Source: CAZUMJ01 sp964621605 (GTDB lineage Bacteria > Actinomycetota > Acidimicrobiia > Acidimicrobiales > Iamiaceae). Taken from it: a stretch of 64,000 nt of DNA. The position numbers were made by a program, and so were the translations under genes. Every line of letters begins with the position of its first letter. Positions within the stretch are counted from its first letter, which is position 1. The notes beneath the pieces are model-generated. The model worked only from the letters and a program-made list of their open reading frames with translations, did no database searches and was not told the DNA's origin. Below, piece after piece: positions 17,765-27,240 of this stretch. The stretch is from contig CAZUMJ010000010.1 in assembly GCA_964621605.1 (NCBI GenBank), forward strand, positions 1 to 64,000. The letters run 5' to 3'.

Positions 17765-18736
17765 ATGACCATTACATCTGAACAGGCAACGTGGTTTGCG
17801 GAGACCTTCAATGGCCTCGTCGGCAACGTGGAACAGGCGGTGCTCGGCAAACGGGAGGCGGTGGAGCTCGCGGTGCTCTGCATGCTTGCCGACGGGCACC
17901 TCCTGCTGGAGGACGTGCCGGGAACCGGCAAGACGATGTTGGCGAAGGCCTTGGCCAATACCGTGCAGGGCACGCAGTCGCGGTTGCAGTTCACTCCCGA
18001 CCTGCTGCCGTCCGATGTGACGGGCACGACCATTTACAACCAGCGCACCGGCGCGTTCGAGTTCCATCAGGGCCCCGTGTTCGCCACCATCGTGCTGGTC
18101 GACGAGATCAACCGGGCCTCCCCGAAGACCCAGTCGGCGCTCCTCGAGGTCATGGAGGAGGGCCGGGTCACCGTTGACGGGGTGCGCCACGAGGTCGGGT
18201 CGCCCTTCCTGGTGATCGCCACGCAGAACCCGGTGGAACAGGCGGGCGTGTACCCCCTGCCCGAAGCCCAGCTCGACCGGTTCCTCATGAAGACCAGCCT
18301 CGGCTACCCCGACCACGACACCACGGTGGCACTGCTCGCCGATGCGGGTACGCGTGACCGTACGCAGGCCGTCGGGGCGCTCATCACTGCCCAGGTCGTC
18401 GCCCAGATGGCGCAGCTCGCCGCGACCGTGCACGTCGACACGGCGGTCCTCGCCTACATCGCCCACATCGCGGAGCAGACCCGGCACTCGCCGCAGGTGA
18501 AGCTGGGCGTGAGCACCCGTGGCTGCCTGGCGCTGGTGCGTTGCGTCAAGGCGCGTGCCGCATCGCAGGGTCGCGAGCACGTGATCCCCGACGACGTGAA
18601 GGCCCTGGTGCACCCCGTGCTCGGCCACCGGGTGCTGCTCACCCCAGACGCCGAGTTCGCCGGCGTGAAGGTGGCCGAGCTGCTGGATGCCGCGCTCGCC
18701 GAGATCGCGCCCCCCGCGCTGCGTGGTGCCGCCTGA
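17765..18736 (+). CDS. MoxR-family AAA+ ATPase
   Basis: 323 residues, normal for MoxR. Walker A is PGTGKT (52-57), Walker B IVLVDEINR (109-117), sensor 1 is ATQNP (152-156), and EAQLDRF follows as in all MoxR proteins. These ATPases act as chaperones that mature or assemble protein complexes and nearly always sit beside DUF58 genes, as here (2-bp gap). The gene starts 20 bp after the giant protein ends. In PFNA-type clusters the equivalent gene is called aaa-atp. Its client here may be the giant protein or the DUF58/transglutaminase-like pair. Confidence 0.92.
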   Translation: MTITSEQATWFAETFNGLVGNVEQAVLGKREAVELAVLCMLADGHLLLEDVPGTGKTMLAKALANTVQGTQSRLQFTPDLLPSDVTGTTIYNQRTGAFEFHQGPVFATIVLVDEINRASPKTQSALLEVMEEGRVTVDGVRHEVGSPFLVIATQNPVEQAGVYPLPEAQLDRFLMKTSLGYPDHDTTVALLADAGTRDRTQAVGALITAQVVAQMAQLAATVHVDTAVLAYIAHIAEQTRHSPQVKLGVSTRGCLALVRCVKARAASQGREHVIPDDVKALVHPVLGHRVLLTPDAEFAGVKVAELLDAALAEIAPPALRGAA

Positions 18737-18738
18737 CC

Positions 18739-19944
18739 ATGAAGGCTCGCTTCGCCGCGTTGCGGTCCCGCCTCGCCCGTTCGGTCATCTCGCCGTTGGG
18801 TTGGGGAGTCGCGTGTCTGGGGGCGGTGGCGTGGCTGGTTGCGCGTCGTAGCGGCTGGGAAGAGTTCGCGGTGCTGGCCGCGGCATGTGCGGTAGCGCTG
18901 GTGGTGGCGGTGGCGTTCACCTTCGGACGGCCCAAGTTGAAGGTGACGCTCGAGCTGCGTCCCCGGCGGGTGACCATGGGCGAACCGGCGAGCGCCCAGG
19001 TGGTGGCGCGCAGTGTTGCCGCGCGCCGCATGCTGCCGTTGCGGCTCGAAGTGGTGGTCGGCGCCGGGGTCGCGGCGCTCGACGTGCCATCGCTGGCACC
19101 GGACGCGAGCCACGACGAGTTGCTGATCGTGCCCACCAATCGGCGGGCCGTGGTCCCGGTGGGGCCCGTCCGATCCGTGCGAGGCGACCCACTCGGCTTG
19201 TTGCGGCGCGAGGTCACCTGGACGGGAGTCGAGGAGCTCGGCGTCGAAGAGCTGTACGTGCACCCCCGCATCGTGTTGGTGGGGCCCCTCACCACCGGGC
19301 ACCTGCGTGACCTGGAAGGCGAGACGACCAACGACCGCTCGCCGAGTGACGTGGCGTTCCACACCTTGCGCGAGTACGTACCCGGCGACGACCGGAGACA
19401 CATCCACTGGCGGACCACCGCACGGCAGATCGACGGCAAGTTGATGGTGCGAGAGTTCGTCGACACCCGCCGCACCCACGTCGGCATGCTGTTGTCGCTG
19501 CGTCCCGATGACTACGCCGACGCCGCAGAGTTCGAGTTGGCCGTGTCGGTCTACGGATCGCTCGGAGCACGGGCACTCGCGGACGAACAGGTCATTTCGT
19601 GTGTGGCCGGCACGACGCGGATCCCGAGCCACGACCGGGGCCGTCTCCTCGACAGCCTGTCCGGCGTCGAGCTGGGTGGCGACCTCGCCGAGTTGCGCAC
19701 CGCCACGGGGCGCTGCCGTGACCTCATGGCCGGTGCGAGCGTCATCGTGTTGGTTGCTGGCAGCGGGACGTCACCGGAGGCGATGCGTCTCGCCACCGAG
19801 GTGTTCGGCACCAACGCCAGGATTCTCGCCGTGCGCGCTGTCAGCGGGCAGCAGGCCGGCATCAGGCGGATGGGCAACGCGTCGTTCCTGGACGTCGCAA
19901 GCCTGGAAGACCTACCGCGGCTCATGTGGAGCGTCGCGTCATGA
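18739..19944 (+). CDS. DUF58 domain membrane protein
   Basis: 401 residues. Two membrane segments at about 20-35 and 44-62 are followed by a large soluble domain with the DUF58 signature REYVPGDDRRHIHWRTTAR near residues 212-230. The rest resembles a von Willebrand A-like fold, as usual for partners of MoxR ATPases. Its ATG follows the moxR stop by 2 bp, and its stop overlaps the start of the transglutaminase-like gene by four bases, so the three are made together. The molecular role of DUF58 is not known; a scaffold acted on by MoxR is the common view. Confidence 0.88.
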   Translation: MKARFAALRSRLARSVISPLGWGVACLGAVAWLVARRSGWEEFAVLAAACAVALVVAVAFTFGRPKLKVTLELRPRRVTMGEPASAQVVARSVAARRMLPLRLEVVVGAGVAALDVPSLAPDASHDELLIVPTNRRAVVPVGPVRSVRGDPLGLLRREVTWTGVEELGVEELYVHPRIVLVGPLTTGHLRDLEGETTNDRSPSDVAFHTLREYVPGDDRRHIHWRTTARQIDGKLMVREFVDTRRTHVGMLLSLRPDDYADAAEFELAVSVYGSLGARALADEQVISCVAGTTRIPSHDRGRLLDSLSGVELGGDLAELRTATGRCRDLMAGASVIVLVAGSGTSPEAMRLATEVFGTNARILAVRAVSGQQAGIRRMGNASFLDVASLEDLPRLMWSVAS

Positions 19945-22307
19945 CCACCGCGCTCAACGATGACGAGGCCGCCGTCGCTGCGCCACCGTCGACGGCGGTG
20001 AAGCAACCCGGGCGCAGGCTCACCCTTCCGGATCGACCCGAACGCGTCGACCTCGCAGCCGCGGGTGGCCTCGCCGCACTCGCCCTGAGCGCCTTCGCTC
20101 CCTCGTTCGGCGGAACGACGTACCTGCTGATGGGCGGGGTCGGCGTGCTCGTCGGGCTCGGCGCCGTGTGGGCGCTGGTGAAGCTGCGCGTCTCACCGTT
20201 CCTTGCCGTGCTTGCCGTCCTCGTCGCTTTCGTCGCGGCCGGCTCGATCGCGGTGCCAGACGCCGCGATCGCCGGCTTCCTCCCGGGGCCGGCGGTCCCG
20301 TCCGCGCTGTTCGACGGTGTCGTGCACGGCTGGGCCCGCGTCGTGACCACCGCGACCCCGGTCGGAACCAGCGACGGGATGGGGGTGATCCCATACCTAT
20401 GCGCGTTCATGGCGGCTGCCGGGGCGTTGGCACTGGCGCGGCTCACCCGTCTCTCGATGCTGCCGGTGGTGCCGCCGCTGCTGACCCTCGTCGCCGGCAT
20501 CCTCATGGGCACCGACGTTCCGGGTTCGGTGCTGCTACAGGGGGCGCTGTTCGCCGTGGTCGCCATCGCGTGGGGGTCCGCACGGGCTACTCGCCACCGC
20601 GCCGGTGACGTCGGCTCGGCCGGTCGCCACTTCCGGGTCGGTCGCAGTGTCACCGTTGCCGCGTACCTGGCGGTCGTCGCGGCGTTGGCATTGGTGGTCG
20701 GTCCCGCACTTCCGCTTGCCACGCACGCCGAGCGGTACGTCCTGCGTCAACACGCGGTGCCGCCGTTCGATCCGCGCGAGTACGCGAGCCCGCTGAGCGG
20801 CTACCGGCACTACCGCATGGTGAAGAAGGCCGGCGGTGAACGCGACGTCGAGCTGTTGCAGGTCTCGGGCATGCCCGAGGACGCGCTGCTTCGTGTCGCC
20901 ACGCTCGACGGGTACGACGGTGTCGTCTTCGTCGTGGGCGGCTCGGGCAACGTGGCTGCCGGGCCGAGCGGTTCCGGTCGGTTCGACCGGGTCGGCAACG
21001 GTGTGGCCGACCCTGCGGCCAACGGGCCCGGCAAGGACGCCACGCTACGGGTGAAGGTGCTGGCGAACGGCGCCCGACAGCCATGGGTGCCCTTGAGCGG
21101 AGCGCTGCGCTCCATCGCCTTCGGCGGCGCACGGGGTGACCAACTCGGTTCGTCGTTCCGGTACAACGCGCTCAGCCACATGGGTGCGACGCCGCTGCTC
21201 TTGCAGCCCGGTGACACCTATACGGCCAAAGTGCGCCTCAATGTGGTCCCCTTCGATCGTGCGAAGCGTGACGCCATGATCGGCGACGCCAAGGTCGACA
21301 CCGGCATCCCGCTCGCGGCGGTGGATGGGATTGCAGGGTTCGCGAAGAACGCTCGTGACCTCATGGGTTCGGCGTCGACCACGCTCGCCAAGATCGAAGC
21401 GGTCGAGTCGGCGTTCCACGACCACGGCACGTTCAGCGACGGCTCCGACGACTCGGTACGTTCGCTTTCCGGTCACAGCATCGCCCGACTCGCGGCGTTC
21501 TTCGGTAAGGACCCGGTTGTAGGTGACGCAGAGCAATACGCCGCGGCGATGACGGTGTTGCTCCGCACCCAAGGAATCCCAGCCCGGGTAGCGATGGGTT
21601 ACCGCTCTACCAAGGGCGTCGACAGCACGCAGGCCTTCAAGGGGGGCGACCTCCAGGCGTGGGTGGAGGTGCCGTTTGTGGGAGTCGGGTGGGTTCCCTT
21701 CTTCCCAACTCCGACAAAGCCACCGCAGGACGAGCCGAAGCCGAAACCCAAGACCATTCAGACCCAGACGCAGGCGGCACCCCCCACCACCTACCTCCAG
21801 GTGCAGCCGCCCGACCCCCGCGAGAACCGTCGCCGTGGAGACACGTCCAAGGGTGGCGGCGGGTTCCAGATTCCGGCCGTCGTCGTGTTGGCTGCGAAGG
21901 TCATCGGTGTTCCGGTGTTCGCGCTGGCCGCGTTTGCCTTCTTTGTCACGGGCATCAAGCGGGTGCGTCGTAAGCGGCGCCGCACGCGTGGAACGCCGGT
22001 CGAGCAGGTCCACGGTGCATGGTTGGAGTCACTCGACGCCTTGCGAGACCACGGTGTGGCCGTGCCACGGCGGGTCACGAGGCGCGAGGCGGTAGCAGCG
22101 ATCCCAGCGGAGCAATGGCCGGGCGGGATGCAACTCGCAACGGGGATCGACGCGGCCATGTTCGGCCGGGACGACCCCGATGCCGCTGTGGTGGAGCAGG
22201 TCTGGTCCCGCCTCGACGAGGACGTCGCGCAGAGGCAAGCCGGCCTCGACTGGAAGCGCCGCGTGCGGGTGAAGTTGAACCTGGCGTCACTGCGGCCAGG
22301 ACGTTGA
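19941..22307 (+). CDS. TgpA-like membrane protein with degenerate transglutaminase domain
   Basis: 788 residues from ATG 19941, which overlaps the DUF58 stop (ATGA). Six or more membrane spans fill residues 40-260. A large extracellular part follows with a transglutaminase-core fold, then a final span near 660-680 and a cytoplasmic tail. The core is recognisable (GDAEQYAAAMTVLLRTQGIP, LQAWVEV, GWVPFFPT), but the positions of the catalytic Cys, His and Asp are Ala530, Gln572 and Phe588. The enzyme should therefore be inactive and may serve as a binding or assembly protein. The surrounding gene order matches the tgm position of PFNA-type clusters. Confidence 0.85.
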   Translation: MTTALNDDEAAVAAPPSTAVKQPGRRLTLPDRPERVDLAAAGGLAALALSAFAPSFGGTTYLLMGGVGVLVGLGAVWALVKLRVSPFLAVLAVLVAFVAAGSIAVPDAAIAGFLPGPAVPSALFDGVVHGWARVVTTATPVGTSDGMGVIPYLCAFMAAAGALALARLTRLSMLPVVPPLLTLVAGILMGTDVPGSVLLQGALFAVVAIAWGSARATRHRAGDVGSAGRHFRVGRSVTVAAYLAVVAALALVVGPALPLATHAERYVLRQHAVPPFDPREYASPLSGYRHYRMVKKAGGERDVELLQVSGMPEDALLRVATLDGYDGVVFVVGGSGNVAAGPSGSGRFDRVGNGVADPAANGPGKDATLRVKVLANGARQPWVPLSGALRSIAFGGARGDQLGSSFRYNALSHMGATPLLLQPGDTYTAKVRLNVVPFDRAKRDAMIGDAKVDTGIPLAAVDGIAGFAKNARDLMGSASTTLAKIEAVESAFHDHGTFSDGSDDSVRSLSGHSIARLAAFFGKDPVVGDAEQYAAAMTVLLRTQGIPARVAMGYRSTKGVDSTQAFKGGDLQAWVEVPFVGVGWVPFFPTPTKPPQDEPKPKPKTIQTQTQAAPPTTYLQVQPPDPRENRRRGDTSKGGGGFQIPAVVVLAAKVIGVPVFALAAFAFFVTGIKRVRRKRRRTRGTPVEQVHGAWLESLDALRDHGVAVPRRVTRREAVAAIPAEQWPGGMQLATGIDAAMFGRDDPDAAVVEQVWSRLDEDVAQRQAGLDWKRRVRVKLNLASLRPGR

Positions 22308-22331
22308 CGTGGCCGAGACCGGAGGGCTGCC

Positions 22332-25300
22332 GTGCAGTTGAAGCTCACCCTTGCACGTCCGGGCGCGGCTGCATCCGACCTGGTGGTGTCGACAGACCCA
22401 ACGGCGACGGTTGGGGAGATCGCGGAGGCGATCACGCGGCGCGACCCGCACCGGGCGTCGGGCCCGACCGACAACGTGACGTTGCGCGTCGACGGGCCCG
22501 GGCCCACCCGCATCCTTCAGGCAGACAAGGCGCTGGCCGACGCGGCGTTGCAGTCCGGGGACCAGATCTCGGTGATCGCGGTGCAGAGTGGGTACCTCGA
22601 TGCGGCCGACGAGCGCGCGGCGGCAGCGGTGGTGGTCGCCGAGCAGGGACCTGACGCAGGCAAGACTTTTCAGCTCGCGTCCGGCGCGAACCTGCTGGGG
22701 CGGGACCCCACTTCTCAGGTGCCGCTGGGCGACCCGATGGTCTCGAAGCGTCACGCCCGGATCAATGTCGGGGAGACCCTCGAGGTGATCGACCTCGGTT
22801 CGGTGAACGGTGTCGAGGTAGGCGGAGTCCTGGTCGACCGAGCAACGCTGCGTCCGGGCGATCGGATCCGTCTGGGCGAGACGGTGCTGGCCGTCCAGCA
22901 CCACCGACCGGGTGGCGCCGAGTTGAGCGGAACCGAGGTTGCATTCAACAGGTCGCCCTACCTCGACCCGCGCTACGAAGGCGTCAAGCTGGAGGCGCCA
23001 GACGTGCCGCAGCCACCGAAGCCTCAGCCGTTCCCGGTGGTGGCCATGGTCGCGCCGCTGTTCTTCGGCGTGATCCTCTACGTGTTCACCCATCAGCTCC
23101 TGAGCGTCATCTTCACAGCCCTGAGCCCCGTGATGATGATCGGCATGTACATCTCGACCCGCCTCACCGCGAAGCGGGAGCTCGAAGCTGCGACGAGGCA
23201 GTTCTACGGCAGCCTCGACCACCTACGGGCGCGGCTCGACGAGGATCGAGCAGAAGAGGCGGCCATGCGCCGTCGCGAGCAGGTGTCGGTCACCGAGGTG
23301 CTCCAGGCTGCAGCCGGACGTGCCAACCTGCTCTGGGCGCGGCGCCCGGATCGCCACGGGTTCTTGGAGTTGCGGCTTGGTTTGGCCTCGCTGCCGACCA
23401 GGTCTTCGGTCGAGATGCCACCGGCAAAGCAGGCCATCCCGGAGCTGTACGAAGAGCTCGCGGCCGCCGTCCAGCAACGCGCTGTCGTAGGACCGGTCCC
23501 GGTGGTGGCTCCTCTGACCGAGATCGGCGCGCTCGGCATCGCGGGTGTGCGAGCCGATGCGCTCGCCGCTGCACGCGGTGTGGTCGCACAGGTCGCTGGG
23601 CTTCACAGCCCCGCAGAGGTGGTGCTGGCCGCGGTGACCCCCGCCGCCAGCGCGGCTGACTGGGACTGGCTCAAGTGGTTGCCGCACACCAGCTCGTCTC
23701 ACAGCCCTGTGGATGTGCCGCTGTTGGGGAGCGGGCCAGGCTCCTGCGCTCGGCTCACCGCAGCCTTGGCGGACCTCATCGAGGCTCGCCGCGCCGCGGC
23801 GCATGGCACCGATGCCGATGGGCGCTCCGCGGGCGTGCAGGTCGTGGTGGTTGTCGAGGACGATGCCCCGGTCGAGCGACCACGCCTGGTGGCACTGGCC
23901 GAACAGGGCCGTGAAGCAGGGGTGTATGTGGTCTGGGTGGCATCCTCCACGTCGCGGCTCCCGGCTGCCTGTGAGATCTTCTTCACCCACGACCCAGCCA
24001 GTCACACCGTCGCCACCGGCTTCATCGAGGGAGGCGTCACGGTCGTCCCAGTGGCAGCGGAGCCCCTCGCCGCCGAGGCAGCGTTGGCCTTCGCCCGTGA
24101 CCTTGCGCCCGTGGTGGACGCGTCGGCAGCCACCGACGATGCAGCCGACGTTCCCCAGCGCGTCTCGTTCCTCGCGGAAGCCGGCGTGGACCTCGCGGCC
24201 TCCCCGGACGCGGTGATCGACCGGTGGCGCCAAAGCGACTCGCTCCCCCTGGTCGGCGCCGAAGTGGCCGCGGCTCCGAAGCGCAGGAACCAAACCCTGC
24301 ACGCCTTCATCGGGGCGTCCGCGCACGGATCGCTCTCGCTGGATCTCCGCACCCAGGGCCCACACGCCTTGGTGGGCGGGACGACCGGCGCCGGCAAGAG
24401 CGAGTTCTTGCAGTCGTGGATCATGGGTTTGGCCACGACCCACAGCCCGAGTCGCGTCACGTTCCTGTTCGTCGACTACAAGGGCGGTGCCGCGTTCAGC
24501 GAATGCGTGAAGCTGCCGCACACCGTCGGCCTCGTCACGGACCTGACCCCACACCTCGTGCACCGTGCCCTGCGGTCGCTCAACGCCGAGCTCCAGTACC
24601 GAGAACACATCCTCAATGAGAAGAAGGCGAAGGACGTCCTGGAACTCGAGGCCGACCGTGATCCGGACTGTCCCCCGAGTCTGGTGATCGTGGTGGACGA
24701 GTTCGCGGCACTGGTCGCCGAGGTGCCGGAGTTCGTGGACGGCGTGGTGAACGTGGCGCAACGCGGACGTTCTCTCGGGTTGCACCTGATCCTGGCCACA
24801 CAGCGCCCTGCCGGCGTCATCAAGGACAACCTGCGCGCCAACACGAACCTGCGGGTGGCGTTGCGAATGGCGGACGAAGAAGACAGCGACGATGTCGTCG
24901 GCACCAAGCTCGCCGCGACCTTCGACCCGTCGATTCCCGGCCGGGGCGTGGCCAAGACCGGTCCGGGCCGCCTCACGCTGTTCCAGTCGGCCTACGTGGG
25001 TGGCTGGACGAAGGCGGTGGCGCCGCGACCACCGGTGATGCTCAGCGACCTGGTGGTGGGGGTGGGAGCCGAATGGGAAGAGCCCGAGGCCGACCAGGCT
25101 GCGACGAAGCAGAGGGCAAAGGAAGATGCCGGCCCGAACGACCTGAAGCGCCTCGTCGCTTCAACGGTGGCCGCTGCCGACCGGGCTCGGATCGCCGAGC
25201 CTCGCAAGCCCTGGCTGGCGGAGCTCGCTCCGGTGTACGACCTGGCGAAGACTCCGTTGACGCGGACCGACACCGAGCTGGTCTTCGGCATCGCGGATGA

Positions 25301-26783
25301 CCCAGACCACCAGCAGCAGGCACCCATCTCGTTCGATCCGGATCGCGACGGGAACATGTCGGTCATCGGCACGGGCGGGTCGGGGAAGAGTGCCTTCCTC
25401 CGGACCCTCGCGACGGTCGCCGGGCTCTCCACCAAGGGCGGTCCCTGTCACGTGTACGGGCTCGACTTCGCGTCTCGTGGCCTTCACATGCTCGAGGTGC
25501 TCCCGCATGTCGGCAGTGTCGTCAACGGCGATGACGACGAGCGCGTCAACCGGTTGCTGCGTTCGCTGCGGGAGCTCATCGACGAACGCGCCGAGCGCTA
25601 CGCGAAGGTCCGTGCCGGGTCGATCACCGACTACCGACGTGACGCGAACGAACCGGACGAGCCACGCATTCTCGTCCTGCTCGACGGTGTCGCCGCGTTT
25701 CGACAAGCCCACGACACCGGTGCGGTCGGGAACGCCTCCGATGCACTCACCGCGATTGCGGCGGAAGGCAGGCCAGTTGGGGTGCACGTGGTGGTGTCGG
25801 CCGACCGGCCGGGAGCGATTCCGTCGGCGTTGGGCTCGGTGATCCAACGGCGCCTCACACTTCGGCTCGCCAGCGACGAGGACTATGCCTACGTCGACGT
25901 GCCCAAGGGGGCGCTCGGCCCGAAGAGCCCGCCGGGGAGAGGGTTTGTCGACGACCACGAGGTGCAGGTCGTCGTGTTGGGTGGGTCCGCAAGCGTGTCG
26001 CATCAGGCCCGGGCGCTGACGAAACTCGGGCAAGACCTGGAGCTGCAGCTCGGCCGGGCATCGGCACCGGCAGTCGGGCGGCTTCCCGAGCTGGTCGCGC
26101 TCTCAACCCTTCCGGCACACGACGACGTCGACGGCATCGTCATCGGCCTGGCCGACCGAACACTCGGCCCGGCGAATCTGACCCTTGACGCACCCCTACT
26201 GGTCACCGGCCCGCCGGGCAGTGGACGCACCACAACACTCGTGACCCTCGCTGCCGCTCTGGAGCGTCGCTATCCCGGCCTGCGGTCGGTGTGCATCGCT
26301 CCGGCGTCGTCGGACCTTCAGCTTGGCTGGAGTTGGGCGGCATCGATTGACCCGAGCGACCCGAAGGGGGTGCAGGCCCTCCGCGATTTCCTGGAAGCTG
26401 TGTTGGCCGACCAACGACACGACACCGAGGTGGCATTCTTCGTCGACAACGCGAACCAGTACGGCTCGACGGAGGCTGCCGAACCCCTCAAACAGCTTCT
26501 CGCCGCGGCTGCGAAGAACGGCTACGCCGTGGTCGCCGAATGTGATGTAGACGGCGCGAAGGACTACAGCGACCTCGTCAAGTTCCTGCGTGCGCCCCGG
26601 TTCGGCATCGCCCTGTCGCCCGATTCCAGCGACTGCGAGTCGATCTACCGCACGACCATCCCACGCTTGCGTACCCGGGTCTTCCCGTTGGGTCGTGGGC
26701 TGGTCATCCGGCGCGGCGTCAGCGAACTTGTGCAAGTCGCCGTTCCGTGGCCGGTGCAACCCGATGGGGAGTTCTCCCCATAG
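22332..26783 (+). CDS. EccC-like FtsK/SpoIIIE secretion ATPase with ubiquitin-like and FHA domains
   Basis: 1483 residues from GTG 22332, with GGAGGG at 22321-22326. Residues 1-90 look like the ubiquitin-like domain of YukD/EccD. Residues 98-190 are an FHA domain (LLGRDP, VSKRHARI, LGSVNGVEV). Two membrane spans lie at about 235-275. Three FtsK/SpoIIIE ATPase modules follow, with Walker A near 682-690 (GGTTGAGKS), 1012-1020 (GTGGSGKS) and 1292-1301, where GPPGSGRTT has Arg in place of Lys. Module 1 has a full Walker B (LVIVVDEF). This is the type VII motor that recognises WXG100 substrates; four WXG100 genes follow at once. The FHA domain suggests control by the kinase of the divergent operon. 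Confidence 0.92.
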   Translation: MQLKLTLARPGAAASDLVVSTDPTATVGEIAEAITRRDPHRASGPTDNVTLRVDGPGPTRILQADKALADAALQSGDQISVIAVQSGYLDAADERAAAAVVVAEQGPDAGKTFQLASGANLLGRDPTSQVPLGDPMVSKRHARINVGETLEVIDLGSVNGVEVGGVLVDRATLRPGDRIRLGETVLAVQHHRPGGAELSGTEVAFNRSPYLDPRYEGVKLEAPDVPQPPKPQPFPVVAMVAPLFFGVILYVFTHQLLSVIFTALSPVMMIGMYISTRLTAKRELEAATRQFYGSLDHLRARLDEDRAEEAAMRRREQVSVTEVLQAAAGRANLLWARRPDRHGFLELRLGLASLPTRSSVEMPPAKQAIPELYEELAAAVQQRAVVGPVPVVAPLTEIGALGIAGVRADALAAARGVVAQVAGLHSPAEVVLAAVTPAASAADWDWLKWLPHTSSSHSPVDVPLLGSGPGSCARLTAALADLIEARRAAAHGTDADGRSAGVQVVVVVEDDAPVERPRLVALAEQGREAGVYVVWVASSTSRLPAACEIFFTHDPASHTVATGFIEGGVTVVPVAAEPLAAEAALAFARDLAPVVDASAATDDAADVPQRVSFLAEAGVDLAASPDAVIDRWRQSDSLPLVGAEVAAAPKRRNQTLHAFIGASAHGSLSLDLRTQGPHALVGGTTGAGKSEFLQSWIMGLATTHSPSRVTFLFVDYKGGAAFSECVKLPHTVGLVTDLTPHLVHRALRSLNAELQYREHILNEKKAKDVLELEADRDPDCPPSLVIVVDEFAALVAEVPEFVDGVVNVAQRGRSLGLHLILATQRPAGVIKDNLRANTNLRVALRMADEEDSDDVVGTKLAATFDPSIPGRGVAKTGPGRLTLFQSAYVGGWTKAVAPRPPVMLSDLVVGVGAEWEEPEADQAATKQRAKEDAGPNDLKRLVASTVAAADRARIAEPRKPWLAELAPVYDLAKTPLTRTDTELVFGIADDPDHQQQAPISFDPDRDGNMSVIGTGGSGKSAFLRTLATVAGLSTKGGPCHVYGLDFASRGLHMLEVLPHVGSVVNGDDDERVNRLLRSLRELIDERAERYAKVRAGSITDYRRDANEPDEPRILVLLDGVAAFRQAHDTGAVGNASDALTAIAAEGRPVGVHVVVSADRPGAIPSALGSVIQRRLTLRLASDEDYAYVDVPKGALGPKSPPGRGFVDDHEVQVVVLGGSASVSHQARALTKLGQDLELQLGRASAPAVGRLPELVALSTLPAHDDVDGIVIGLADRTLGPANLTLDAPLLVTGPPGSGRTTTLVTLAAALERRYPGLRSVCIAPASSDLQLGWSWAASIDPSDPKGVQALRDFLEAVLADQRHDTEVAFFVDNANQYGSTEAAEPLKQLLAAAAKNGYAVVAECDVDGAKDYSDLVKFLRAPRFGIALSPDSSDCESIYRTTIPRLRTRVFPLGRGLVIRRGVSELVQVAVPWPVQPDGEFSP

Positions 26784-26874
26784 ACCGCGCGACGCATCGC
26801 GCCGACAATCTCACCAAGACAGGCTGAGACCAGGCTTCCTGCCTGTGATCACGATCCCCTAGGAGGGAACCACA

Positions 26875-27147
26875 ATGGCAAACCTGACTGGAATGGACAT
26901 CGAGCAGGTCCGCAACATGGGGCGGACCATGCAGCAGAAGTCAGACGAGATCCGCAACATCATCCACACGCTCGATGGCCTGGTGAACCAGATCCCCGGT
27001 GTGTGGCGCGGACACGACGCTGAGCAGTTCAAGGGCTGGTGGCAGAACGAGCACCGCGGGCACCTCTCGCAGGTGGCGGAGCAGTTGCACGGGCTGGGTC
27101 AGTCGGCGCTCAACAACGCGCAGGAGCAGGAGAACGTCTCCCACTAG
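26875..27147 (+). CDS. WXG100 family protein, stand-alone
   Basis: 90 residues, the classic EsxA/EsxB length. Two predicted helices flank a turn with WRG at 44-46, the WXG motif. AGGAGGG lies 9 bases before the ATG. There is no YxxxD/E secretion tail; the C-terminus ends AQEQENVSH. Its residues 40-85 are almost the same as the N-terminal modules of the next two genes. It should be exported by the EccC-like ATPase encoded 91 bp upstream, as a homodimer or as partner of the longer WXG proteins. A strong hairpin follows, which may raise the level of this product over the downstream genes. Confidence 0.92.
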   Translation: MANLTGMDIEQVRNMGRTMQQKSDEIRNIIHTLDGLVNQIPGVWRGHDAEQFKGWWQNEHRGHLSQVAEQLHGLGQSALNNAQEQENVSH

Positions 27148-27161
27148 GGCGGTGGTTGTCC

Positions 27162-27198
27162 CCGGGGGCTACGTCTTCGTGGTCGACGTAGCCCCCGG
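27162..27198 (+). terminator. Strong hairpin after the stand-alone WXG100 gene
   Basis: CCGGGGGCTACGTC (27162-27175) pairs perfectly with GACGTAGCCCCCGG (27185-27198): a 14-bp stem with a 9-base loop, 15 bp after the WXG100 stop and 42 bp before the next start. No T tract is present. A partial terminator or 3' mRNA-stabilising structure would explain unequal output of WXG100 and effector genes. Confidence 0.65.
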
Positions 27199-27240
27199 AA
27201 GGTCATATCCAGCGGACACGACGAGGAGGGCGAGGGACCG

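Noticed and set aside
23223..24785. 520-codon antisense open frame over the EccC-like gene
   Set aside because: Shadow of a strongly biased GC3 gene, with no recognisable domain.
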